From an uncultured Acetobacteraceae bacterium (GTDB lineage: Bacteria > Pseudomonadota > Alphaproteobacteria > Acetobacterales > Acetobacteraceae), in assembly GCA_937873205.1 (NCBI GenBank), contig CALMVO010000016.1:1-32200 (forward strand): a DNA stretch of 32,200 nt, in the 5' to 3' direction. The position numbers and the translations under genes were made by a program. The notes beneath the pieces are model-generated. The model made no database searches. It saw nothing but the letters and a program-made list of their open reading frames with translations, and was not told the origin of the DNA. How positions within the stretch are numbered: the first letter of the stretch is position 1; every line of letters starts with the position of its first letter. Below, piece by piece: positions 21,138 through 32,200 of the stretch.

Positions 21138-21947
21138 ATGCTGCTTGTGGTCGATGCCGGGAACACCAATATCGTCTTCGCCGTGCACGACCAGTTGGCA
21201 TGGCGCGGCATCTGGCGGATCTCGACCGACGTCCAGCGCACGTCGGACGAGTACGCGGTTTGGCTGCTGGCGCTGCTCTCGCATCAGGGTCTGCAGCCGC
21301 GCCAGATCGATCGGGTGGTGATCGGCACCGTCGTGCCCGCCGCCCTCTACAACTTGCGCCGGTTGAGCCGCGACTGGTTCCGCACCGAGCCGCTGGTCGC
21401 GACGATCGCACTCGATTGGGGTTTCCCGATCAACATGGACCAGCCAGGCGAGGTCGGCGTGGACCGGTTGCTGAACGGTCTGGCGGCGCATCGCATCCAT
21501 GGCGGGCCGCTGATCGTGATCGATTTCGGCACCGCGACCACCTTCGACGTGGTGGACGGGAATGGCGGCTATAACGGAGGAGCCATCGCACCCGGGGTGA
21601 ACCTGTCGATCGAGGCGCTGCACATGGCGGCGGCACGGCTGCCGCGGATCGCGATCGGGCGACCGAGGACGGTGATCGGCCGCAGCACCATCGCGGCGAT
21701 GCGATCGGGCATCTTCTGGGGCTATATCGGACTGGTCGAGGGCATCGTCGCCCGGATCAAGGCCGAGTTCGGCCAGCCGATGAAAGTCGTCGGCACTGGC
21801 GGCTTGGCGCCATTGCTGGCCGAAGGGACGGACATCATCGAGCGGATTGACCCGGAGCTGACGCTCGAGGGTCTCCGCATCCTCGCGGGGCGCAATCCCC
21901 ATCCCGCATTGACCAATGAACGAACCAAAATGATCGAAGGCGACTGA
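21138..21947 (+). CDS. coaX: type III pantothenate kinase
   Basis: It phosphorylates pantothenate in the first step of coenzyme A synthesis and belongs to the ASKHA fold, unrelated to CoaA. Motifs are DAGNTN (6-11, phosphate loop), GVDR (107-110), [10 protein letters not shown] (128-137) and GGAIAPG (148-154). The 269-residue length is typical. The ATG at 21138 follows the birA stop by five bases and places DAGNTN at the N-terminus, as the family requires. Long upstream open codons overlap birA and are a shadow. Its TGA overlaps the rnj ATG by one base. Confidence 0.96.
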   Translation: MLLVVDAGNTNIVFAVHDQLAWRGIWRISTDVQRTSDEYAVWLLALLSHQGLQPRQIDRVVIGTVVPAALYNLRRLSRDWFRTEPLVATIALDWGFPINMDQPGEVGVDRLLNGLAAHRIHGGPLIVIDFGTATTFDVVDGNGGYNGGAIAPGVNLSIEALHMAAARLPRIAIGRPRTVIGRSTIAAMRSGIFWGYIGLVEGIVARIKAEFGQPMKVVGTGGLAPLLAEGTDIIERIDPELTLEGLRILAGRNPHPALTNERTKMIEGD

Positions 21948-23593
21948 TGACGGAAGCAAGCGGCGGCCTGGCGTTCCTGCCCCTAGGCGGGACGGGCGAG
22001 ATCGGCATGAATCTCAACCTATACCGGTGCGACGAGACCTGGCTCGCAGTCGATTGCGGCATCGGCTTCGGCGGCGCCGACACGCCCGAGGCCGAGATCC
22101 TGATGCCCGACCCGAGCTACATCGCCGAGCGGCGGCGGGCGCTGATCGGGCTCGTGATCACCCATGCGCACGAGGACCATATCGGTGCCGTGGCGCATCT
22201 CTGGCCGCAGCTGCGCTGCCCGGTCTACGCGACGCCGTTCGCGGCCGCGGTGCTGCGGCGCAAGCTGGGCGAGGCGCAGCTGCTGGGCCAGGTGCCGCTG
22301 CACGTGATCCCGCGCAACGGCCGCTTCGAGCTGGGACCGTTCCGCTTGCAGTTCCTGCAGATGACGCATTCCGTGCCGGAGGCGCAGGCTCTGGTGCTGC
22401 GCACGCCCTACGGCACTGTGCTGCACAGCGGCGACTGGAAGCTGGATCCCAACCCGCTGGTCGGGCCACCGACGGATCTGGAAGCGTTCGCCGCACTCGG
22501 TCGCGAGGGCGTGCTGGCGCTGGTGTGCGACAGCACCAACGCCATGGTCGAAGGCGAAAGCGGCTCCGAGGCCGATGTCCGTCGCAACATGGCCTCGCTG
22601 GTCCGCAGCATCTCCGGCCGGGTGGCGGTCACCTGCTTTGCCAGCAACGTGGCGCGGGTGGAGAGCATAGCCCTCGCCGCCGAGGCGGCCGGACGGTCCG
22701 TGGTGGTGGTCGGGCGATCCCTCCGCAACCTGGAGGTGGCGGCGCGCGAGTGCGGCTATTTTCGCGACGTGCCGGACTTCCTGTCCGAGCAGGACGCCGA
22801 GGACATCCCCGACGACAACCTGCTGCTGATCGTGACCGGCAGCCAGGGCGAGCCACGCAGCGCGCTGTCCCGGATCGCCGCCGACACGCATCAGAACATC
22901 TCGCTCGGCGAGGGCGACACCGTGGTCTATTCGAGCCGGATGATCCCCGGCAACGAGCGCGCGGTGATGGCGGTGCAGGACAGCCTGGTGCGGCGCGGCG
23001 TGCGCGTGCTGACCGACCGCGACCACAGCGTGCACGTGTCGGGTCATGCGGCGCGGGACGAGATCCGGCGGCTCTACGGGCTGGTTCGCCCGCGCTACGC
23101 GGTGCCGACGCATGGCGAGTGGCGCCACCTCACCGCGCACGCCGAGCTGGCGCGGGAAGAGGGGGTGACGCCGATCCTGCTCGAGGACGGTGACATCCTG
23201 AACCTGTCGCCGAACCGGGTCGAGGTGGTGGACACCGCCCCGGTCGGGCGGCTGGCGCTCGACGGCAACCGGCTGCTGCCGATGACCGGCGGCGTGCTGT
23301 CGGCGCGACGCAAGATGCTGTTCAACGGCATGGTGCTGGCGAGCCTGGTGGTGGACGGGGCCGGCCGGGTGATCGGCTCGCCGAAGCTTTCGGCACCCGG
23401 GCTGTTCGATTCCGACGATTCGGAGGCGGAGCGGGTTGCCGACATGTTCGCTGCCGGGCTCGCCGACATCCCCGCGGGCGTACGACAGGACGAGGACACC
23501 TTCCGCGATGCCGCCAAGACGGCGCTGCGCCGGGCGCTTGGCCGCAAGCTGCAGAAGCGGCCGCTGGTGGACGTGCATCTGATGCGGGTCTGA
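21947..23593 (+). CDS. rnj: ribonuclease J (metallo-beta-lactamase/beta-CASP nuclease)
   Basis: A zinc-dependent RNase with 5'-3' exonuclease and endonuclease activity, acting in rRNA processing and mRNA decay. The metal-binding HAHEDH is at residues 73-78, with further ligands His141 and Asp163. The beta-CASP part follows, including VTGSQGEP and VSGHAARDEI. It has 548 residues, normal for alphaproteobacteria. It is translationally coupled to coaX through the overlapping ATGA. A hairpin 11 bases after the stop probably ends the run that began upstream. Confidence 0.96.
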   Translation: MTEASGGLAFLPLGGTGEIGMNLNLYRCDETWLAVDCGIGFGGADTPEAEILMPDPSYIAERRRALIGLVITHAHEDHIGAVAHLWPQLRCPVYATPFAAAVLRRKLGEAQLLGQVPLHVIPRNGRFELGPFRLQFLQMTHSVPEAQALVLRTPYGTVLHSGDWKLDPNPLVGPPTDLEAFAALGREGVLALVCDSTNAMVEGESGSEADVRRNMASLVRSISGRVAVTCFASNVARVESIALAAEAAGRSVVVVGRSLRNLEVAARECGYFRDVPDFLSEQDAEDIPDDNLLLIVTGSQGEPRSALSRIAADTHQNISLGEGDTVVYSSRMIPGNERAVMAVQDSLVRRGVRVLTDRDHSVHVSGHAARDEIRRLYGLVRPRYAVPTHGEWRHLTAHAELAREEGVTPILLEDGDILNLSPNRVEVVDTAPVGRLALDGNRLLPMTGGVLSARRKMLFNGMVLASLVVDGAGRVIGSPKLSAPGLFDSDDSEAERVADMFAAGLADIPAGVRQDEDTFRDAAKTALRRALGRKLQKRPLVDVHLMRV

Positions 23594-23603
23594 GGAGGGA
23601 AGG

Positions 23604-23631
23604 GTGCCGCCGCTGATGAAGCGGCGGGCAC
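23604..23631 (+). terminator. hairpin after rnj, probable end of the nuo-birA-coaX-rnj run
   Basis: GTGCCGCCGCT (23604-23614) pairs with the strand at 23620-23631 over 11 bp with a single bulged G, loop GATGA. It is followed by only a scattered T-rich stretch (TTCCAGGTTT), so termination may be partial or need Rho. Confidence 0.55.
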
Positions 23632-23701
23632 TTCCAGGTTTGGCCTGCATCACTTGTGTGCATTGACGGCCGGGGCGGGTTCTTGTTGTCGTGCTTGACC
23701 C

Positions 23702-23820
23702 GTTGATTGGTTGAACTCGCTACGCGGTTCCGCAGATCATCTTCGGTAGAGAGAGCATAGACACTCTTCGTGCCGCGTGACTGGCGTTTTCTCCCTAAAC
23801 TCGGCTTGATCACTTGAACC
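23702..23820 (+). repeat. two copies of a TTGA-N4-TTGAAC direct-repeat element
   Basis: Copy one is GTTGATTGGTTGAACT (23702-23717) and copy two is CTTGATCACTTGAACC (23805-23820), 103 bases apart. Each holds two TTGA units spaced 8 bases apart, and the copies agree at 11 of 16 bases. Further TTGAC units stand at 23663 and 23695. This may be a regulator-binding array upstream of proS, or chance in AT-richer DNA. No protein gene can be supported in the 23632-23840 stretch. Confidence 0.35.
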
Positions 23821-23840
23821 AGGCGTCGTGGAGGGGTTCT

Positions 23841-23942
23841 ATGCCTTCATTGCGGTTCTGTCATCACAGAATTAAAACGAAATCATGTTTTTTACTTGTG
23901 CGATGCACAATCGGGGCTCTGTTTCGCCGCGGCGCGGTTTGA
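23841..23942 (+). CDS. possible 33-residue small protein, unknown
   Basis: An ATG at 23841 preceded by GGAGGGG six bases upstream opens 33 codons ending at TGA 23940-23942. The product would be basic, with three cysteines and no family I recognise. It lies in the AT-richer gap before proS. It also overlaps two palindromes and a possible proS promoter, so the frame could be accidental. The good ribosome binding site is the only positive evidence. It could be a leader peptide or nothing. Confidence 0.22.
   Translation: MPSLRFCHHRIKTKSCFLLVRCTIGALFRRGAV
23850..23877 (+). promoter_or_regulatory. possible proS promoter with a palindromic operator in its spacer
   Basis: TTGCGG (23850-23855) and TTAAAA (23872-23877) are 16 bases apart. 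The spacer is filled by a perfect inverted repeat, TTCTGT-CATC-ACAGAA (23856-23871). A start near 23884 would give a leader of about 110 bases before proS. The layout suggests a regulator sitting between the -35 and -10 boxes; no protein is identified. Confidence 0.4.
23896..23910. repeat. palindrome TTGTGC-GAT-GCACAA upstream of proS
   Basis: A perfect 6-bp inverted repeat with a 3-base centre, about 20 bases downstream of the possible -10 box and 86 bases before the proS ATG. Its odd-length operator-like form and position just past the inferred start of transcription suggest a repressor site, or a small hairpin in the leader. From 23911 to 23995 I see nothing else. Confidence 0.4.
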
Positions 23943-23995
23943 TCTAGGGTCCCGCCTCCTGCGTCCGTGCGCCTTTTCCGTGAGCCCGTCCCTCG

Positions 23996-25312
23996 ATGCG
24001 TCTGTCCCGCAGCTTCATGCCGACCCTGAAGGAGAACCCGGCCGAGGCGCAGATCGTGTCGCACCGGCTGATGCTGCGGGCCGGGCTGGTGCGGCAGACC
24101 GCATCCGGAATCTATGCGTGGCTGCCGGCCGGCCTGCGCGTGCTCCGCCGCATCGCGCAGGTCGTGCGCGAGGAGCAGGATGCGGTGGGTGCGCAGGAAG
24201 TGCTGATGCCGACGCTGCAGCCGGCCGAGCTGTGGCGCCGCAGCGGGCGCTACGATGCCTACGGGCCGGAGATGCTGCGGATCCGCGACCGGCACGAGCG
24301 CGACCTGCTCTACGGTCCGACCAACGAGGAGATGATCACCGACCTGCTCGGGCAGGCGGTAACATCCTATCGGTCGCTACCGCAGACGCTCTACCACATC
24401 CAGTGGAAGTTCCGGGACGAGGTGCGGCCGCGCTTTGGCGTGATGCGGGGCCGCGAGTTCCTGATGAAGGACGCCTACAGCTTCGATGCCGACTACGACG
24501 GCGCGGTCGCCAGCTACCGGCGCATGATGCTGGCCTACCTGCGCACGTTCCAGCGCCTGGGGGTGAAGGCGATCCCGATGGTTGCCGATGCCGGGCCGAT
24601 CGGGGGCACCCTCAGCCACGAGTTCATCGTGCTGGCGCCGACCGGCGAGAGCGGCGTGTTCTATGATGGCGCCCTCGACGAGGAGGATTGGCTATCGCAG
24701 CCGGTGGATGTGTCGGATCCTGCCTCGCTGGCCGAATTCTTCCTCCGCGTGAATGTGAACTACGCGGCGACTGACGAGAAGCATGACCTTGCCGCCTGGG
24801 ACAAGGTCCCGGCCGAGCGGCGGCGCGAAGGCCGCGGCATCGAGGTGGGACATATCTTCTATTTCGGCACGAAGTATACCGAGTCCATGGACGTCTCGGT
24901 CGTGGGTGCCGACGGCACCAGCTTCCATCCCGAGATGGGCAGCTACGGCATCGGCGTGTCGCGGCTGGTCGGCGCCATCATCGAGGCCAGCCATGACGAG
25001 GCCGGCATCGTCTGGCCGGACGGCGTGGCGCCGTTCGCCGCCGCGATCCTGAACCTGAAGGTCGGCGACGCGTCGTGCGATGCGCTGTGCGAGCGGCTTT
25101 ACGCGGCGGCCCCCGGGCAACTGCTCTACGACGACCGCACCGACCGCGCCGGCGCCAAGTTCGCCGACGCCGACCTCATGGGCCATCCCTGGCAGATGGT
25201 GGTGGGGCCGCGCGGGGCCGCCGCCGGCCGGGTCGAGCTGAAGCGTCGCGCCACCGGCGAGAAGGCCGACCTCTCGTTCGACGATGCCATGGAGCGCGTC
25301 CTCGGACGCTGA
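23996..25312 (+). CDS. proS: proline--tRNA ligase (short form without editing insertion)
   Basis: A class II aminoacyl-tRNA synthetase charging tRNA-Pro. The proline-binding TNE loop is in GPTNEEM (107-113). Motif 2 spans about 135-162 ([20 protein letters not shown]), motif 3 is GSYGIGVSR (315-323), and an anticodon-binding domain runs from about 345 to the end. At 438 residues it lacks the roughly 180-residue editing insertion of E. coli ProS, as is usual in alphaproteobacteria. Ala-tRNA-Pro would then have to be cleared by a free-standing editing protein. The ATG at 23996 gives the standard [16 protein letters not shown]-terminus; no Shine-Dalgarno is visible before it. lolC follows after 6 bases. 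Confidence 0.97.
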   Translation: MRLSRSFMPTLKENPAEAQIVSHRLMLRAGLVRQTASGIYAWLPAGLRVLRRIAQVVREEQDAVGAQEVLMPTLQPAELWRRSGRYDAYGPEMLRIRDRHERDLLYGPTNEEMITDLLGQAVTSYRSLPQTLYHIQWKFRDEVRPRFGVMRGREFLMKDAYSFDADYDGAVASYRRMMLAYLRTFQRLGVKAIPMVADAGPIGGTLSHEFIVLAPTGESGVFYDGALDEEDWLSQPVDVSDPASLAEFFLRVNVNYAATDEKHDLAAWDKVPAERRREGRGIEVGHIFYFGTKYTESMDVSVVGADGTSFHPEMGSYGIGVSRLVGAIIEASHDEAGIVWPDGVAPFAAAILNLKVGDASCDALCERLYAAAPGQLLYDDRTDRAGAKFADADLMGHPWQMVVGPRGAAAGRVELKRRATGEKADLSFDDAMERVLGR

Positions 25313-25318
25313 TCGCCA

Positions 25319-26558
25319 ATGTTCAACGCCTTCGAGCGGACCGTCGCCGGCCGTTACCTGCGCGCCCGGCGCGGCGAGCGCTTCGTCTCGGTGATCGCGA
25401 TCTTCTCGCTCGTCGGCATCGCGCTCGGCGTCGCCACGCTGATCATCGTGATGTCGGTCATGAACGGCTTCCGCGCAGACCTGCTGTCGCGCATCCTGGG
25501 GCTGAACGGCGACCTCAGCGTGTATGGCGCCGGCGCCCCGATCGAGGACTACGCGGGCGTCGCCGACCGGATCAGGCAGATCCCGCGCGTGGTGTCGGCG
25601 TCGCCGATCGTCGAGGGCCAGGTGCTGCTGAGCGTCGGCGGCTACAGTGCCGGCGGGCTGGTGCACGGCATGAGCCAGGCCGACCTGCAGGGGCTGCACG
25701 AGATCAGCGACAACATCCGCGCCGGCTCGCTCGCGGACGTCCACGGCGACGATGCGATCATGATCGGCGCCACGCTGGCGGCGCACGCCAACCTCGACAT
25801 CGGCAGCCGGATGACGCTGGTCTCGCCGAACGGAGCGGCGACCGCGTTCGGCACCGTGCCGCGGGTGCGCGCCTATCGCGTGGTCGCGATCTTCGATGCC
25901 GGCGTCAACGACTACAATTCGAGCGTGGTGTTCCTGCCGCTGGCGGCGGCGCAGACCTACTTCCAGATGCCGGGCGGCGTGTCGCTGATCCAGGTGACGA
26001 CGCGCTCCGCGGACGATGTCTGCCGGGTGGCGCCGGAGATCCGCCAGGCGCTGGCCGGCGCGCCGCTGCGCGTGCTCGACTGGACGCACATGAACAACGC
26101 GCTGTTCGGCGCGGTGCAGGTCGAGCAGAACGTGATGTTCCTGATCCTGACGCTGATCATCCTGGTCGCCGCCTTTAACGTGATCTCGTCGCTGATCATG
26201 ATGGTGAAGGACAAGACGCGAGACATCGCGGTGATGCGCACGCTGGGCTCGACGCGCGGCGCCATCATGCGGATCTTCCTGATGTGCGGCGCCTCGGTGG
26301 GCGTCACCGGCACGCTGGTCGGCACCGCGATCGGCATCGTGTTCTGCCTGAACATCGAGCGCATCAAGGACCTGGTGCAGCGGGTGACCGGCGCCGACCT
26401 GTTCAACCCCGAGATCTACTACCTGGAGCACCTGCCGGCGAAGCTGGAGTGGGGGCAGGTGACCCAGGTGATCGTCATGGCGCTGGTGCTGTCGCTGCTG
26501 GCGACGCTCTATCCGAGCTGGCGCGCGGCGCGCACCGATCCGGTCGAAGCGCTGCGGC

Positions 26559-26566
<8 letters not shown>
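25319..26566 (+). CDS. lolC: lipoprotein-releasing ABC transporter permease, LolC/LolE family
   Basis: The inner-membrane permease that extracts outer-membrane lipoproteins and passes them to LolA. The 415 residues show one N-terminal membrane helix (about 22-46, followed by NGFRADL), a large periplasmic domain, and three C-terminal helices in the FtsX/MacB-type domain. The C-terminus has the typical [18 protein letters not shown]. Only one permease gene is present, fitting the LolC/E hybrid (LolF-like) arrangement of many alphaproteobacteria, in which a homodimer replaces LolC-LolE. It lies 6 bases after proS and overlaps lolD by 8 bases. Confidence 0.94.
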
Positions 26567-27244
<678 letters not shown>

Positions 27245-27248
<4 letters not shown>

Positions 27249-28441
27249 GCCGCGAACCGGCCGCGGGCCGGCCGGTTGTTGAGGTGTTGGATCGCGAGGC
27301 GGTTGTGGTGGCTGAGGTCTTGGAGACGGACGACGGGGCGGAGACGGCGCTGGATCCTCGCCGGGCGGCGAAGGCGGCGCACCTGCACTACGTCGATGAT
27401 GGCATGCCCGGCTATACGCGGCGCATGGGCGCGGACGGGCCGATCTACGTGGCGCCCGATGGCGCCGTGGTGACCGACGAGGCGGTGCTGACCCGGCTGC
27501 GCAAGCTGGCGGTTCCCCCGGCCTACACCGACGTGTGGATCTGCCGCGATCCGAAGGGCCACCTGCAGGCGGTGGGACGCGACGTGCGCGGCCGCAAGCA
27601 GTATCGCTACCATGCCGATTGGCGGGCGGTCCGCGACGAGGCCAAGTACGGCAAGATGCTGGTCTTCGGTGAGAAGCTGCCGATGCTGCGGGCTCGGGTG
27701 GCGAAGGATCTGGCGCTGACGGGGCTGCCTCGGCCCAAGGTGCTGGCGACCGTGGTGGCGCTGCTCGAGAAGACGATGATGCGCATCGGCAACGACGAAT
27801 ATGCAAAGACCAACAAGAGCTTCGGGCTGACGACGCTGCGCAACCGGCACGCCAAGGTGAAGGGTACTGCCCTGGTGCTCGACTTCCGCGCCAAGCACGG
27901 TATCCAGCAGCATATCGAGCTGAAGGACCGGCGTCTGGCCGGCATCGTGGCGCGCCTGCAGGACCTGCGTGGGCAGGAGCTGTTCCAGTACGTCGACGCC
28001 GACGGCGCGCAGCACGACATCTCGTCGCACGACGTCAACGAGTACCTGCATGAGGTGACCGGCGAGGACATCACGGCCAAGGACTTCCGCACCTGGGCGG
28101 CGACCAACCTGGCCGCATTGGCGCTGCACGAGTTCGAGCAGTTCGACAGCGCCGCCAAGGCCAAGAAGAACGTGCTGCGGGCGATCGAGACCGTGGCCAA
28201 GCTGCTCGGCAACACGCCGGCGATCTGCCGCAAGTGCTACATCCACCCGAAGATCTTCGACGGCTACCTCGACGGCTCGCTGGCCGACGCGCTGAAGCAC
28301 CGCGCCGACGCGGCGCTGGCGCACGAGAAGGGGGCGGTCGGAGGGCTGACGGCGGAGGAGATCGCCGTGATGGCGTTCCTCAGCCGCAGCCTCGAACACG
28401 TGGTCGAGCAGGGCGGGGTGCGGACCGGCAAGGCGGCCTGA
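27245..28441 (+). CDS. bacterial type IB DNA topoisomerase (poxvirus-like)
   Basis: It relaxes supercoils by nicking one strand through a 3'-phosphotyrosine, without ATP. Visible catalytic residues are Arg180 in MRIGNDEY, Lys218 in FRAKHG, Arg282 in KDFRTWAAT and the nucleophile Tyr332 in CRKCYIHP. Asn323 in LGNTP replaces the vaccinia His. The N-terminal domain begins with [15 protein letters not shown] (46-60). The start is doubtful. TTG 27245 overlaps the lolD stop and gives 398 residues, but the first 40 residues are not conserved-looking, and in-frame GTG codons at 27284 and 27305-27310 are alternatives. This accessory enzyme sits in the lolD-dnaE interval, where alphaproteobacteria usually have no gene; co-transcription with lolD is likely. 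Confidence 0.93.
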
Positions 28442-28466
28442 CGGGGGCCGGCTTGGCTGCTAGATT
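28438..28466 (+). promoter_or_regulatory. possible dnaE promoter, placed for a leaderless mRNA
   Basis: CTGACG (28438-28443) and TAGATT (28461-28466) are exactly 17 bases apart. The -10 ends five bases before the dnaE ATG at 28472, so transcription would begin at or next to the start codon. No Shine-Dalgarno is visible in the 30-base gap, which fits leaderless translation. Confidence 0.45.
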
Positions 28467-28471
28467 GGGCC

Positions 28472-31885
<3,414 letters not shown>

Positions 31886-31975
31886 TCCTTTCCGCCGCCG
31901 GGACTTACGGCTGATGCGGGAGATTTACGGAGCCTGTGACACGTAGCATTCTTCCGGTCACGGTATAAGCATAAA

Positions 31976-32040
31976 CCCGTTCTATGAATCGGAGGTCATG
32001 GCGCGTTTTAACCCAAAATGCTCCTCCGGTTGGGTTTTTT
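31976..32040 (+). ncRNA. possible small RNA or leader RNA with an anti-Shine-Dalgarno loop
   Basis: A transcript started by TATAAG (31964-31969) and ended by the terminator at 32010-32040 would be about 65 bases long. CTCCTCCGG lies in the terminator loop (32021-32029) and could base-pair with ribosome binding sites, as in the CCUCCUCC-bearing small RNAs of rhizobia and Rhodobacter. The same CCTCCG can instead pair with CGGAGG (31990-31995) in the same RNA, which would break the terminator stem. An embedded ORF at 31998-32045 (15 codons, GGAGG only two bases before its ATG) makes a leader-peptide attenuator an alternative. Boundaries are inferred. Confidence 0.3.
32010..32040 (+). terminator. 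intrinsic terminator downstream of dnaE
   Basis: AACCCAA (32010-32016) pairs perfectly with TTGGGTT (32030-32036), loop of 13 bases, and the stem runs into six T residues (32035-32040). This is the best intrinsic terminator in the window. It could end dnaE transcripts, 125 bases after the stop, or those of a small RNA. Confidence 0.65.
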
Positions 32041-32064
32041 GTTAGAACAACAGTAGCCAGAAAT

Positions 32065-32131
32065 ACATTTACGCTACCTCCACTCGAAAGGCTTGAGCAG
32101 ACAACTCGCTCTCGCGGACGGATGTAAATGT
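32065..32131. repeat. 8-bp inverted repeat ACATTTAC / GTAAATGT
   Basis: ACATTTAC (32065-32072) and GTAAATGT (32124-32131) are perfect inverse copies 51 bases apart, with a smaller hairpin between (CTCGA/TTGAG near 32083-32097). They may form a stem in an RNA or be two sites for one regulator. No element coding for a transposase lies between, so insertion-sequence ends are unlikely. Confidence 0.35.
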
Positions 32132-32200
32132 TTCCTGCTGCCGTCTAAGAACGCGTTTGAGAAGGCTCTTCCCGGGGCGGTCTGGGTGTGATTCATGGGT

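Larger units (their letters stand above)
31886..32200. other. AT-richer intergenic stretch at the window end, no protein gene recognised
   Basis: After the dnaE stop the base composition becomes visibly richer in A and T than the coding DNA before it. It holds a -10-like TATAAG (31964-31969, no convincing -35), a 15-codon ORF, an intrinsic terminator and an 8-bp inverted repeat, listed separately. The next gene lies beyond the window. Confidence 0.6.

Noticed and set aside
23594-23813. Minus-strand reading from 23813 with about 70 gene-like codons before entering the antisense of rnj
   Set aside because: It starts with GTG without a ribosome binding site, resembles nothing I recognise, and continues as an rnj shadow to a stop at 23322.

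Overview
This is a GC-rich chromosomal segment from an alphaproteobacterium. All 24 confident protein genes lie on the + strand and are mostly housekeeping. The order tRNA-Leu, tig, clpP-clpX-lon, tRNA-Val, tRNA-Asp, nuo operon, birA-coaX-rnj, proS-lolC-lolD, dnaE is an alphaproteobacterial backbone. A Rhodospirillales/Acetobacteraceae origin is my best guess from this order and from the protein sequences, but no search was run.

Layout: 1-664 is the 3' end of a NAD(P)H-hydrate repair gene; 717-801 is tRNA-Leu(UAG). 854-6980 is a protein quality-control block: trigger factor, ClpP, ClpX and Lon. 7002-7219 holds tRNA-Val(UAC) and tRNA-Asp(GUC). 7380-20381 is a tightly packed NADH dehydrogenase (complex I) operon with nuoA to nuoL followed directly by nuoN. 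20407-23593 is biotin ligase, type III pantothenate kinase and ribonuclease J, a run that starts 25 bases after nuoN and ends at a hairpin. 23594-23995 is a 400-base AT-richer gap with palindromes, repeats and one tiny possible ORF. 23996-28441 is prolyl-tRNA synthetase, a LolC/E-type permease, the LolD ATPase and a poxvirus-like type IB topoisomerase. 28472-31885 is the replicative polymerase dnaE. 31886-32200 is a second AT-richer stretch with a clear intrinsic terminator and further inverted repeats, but no recognisable protein gene.

The most notable observation is that nuoM is missing. nuoL (complete, 646 aa) ends 9 bases before nuoN (complete, 478 aa), where a nuoM of about 1.5 kb is expected. 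This is a real loss, a relocation, or an assembly error. Other points worth a look: an anti-Shine-Dalgarno motif in the loop of the terminator after dnaE; a palindrome filling the spacer of a possible proS promoter; a dnaE promoter placed so that the mRNA would be leaderless; and a topoisomerase IB gene wedged between lolD and dnaE. I saw no CRISPR array, insertion sequence, prophage or defence system.
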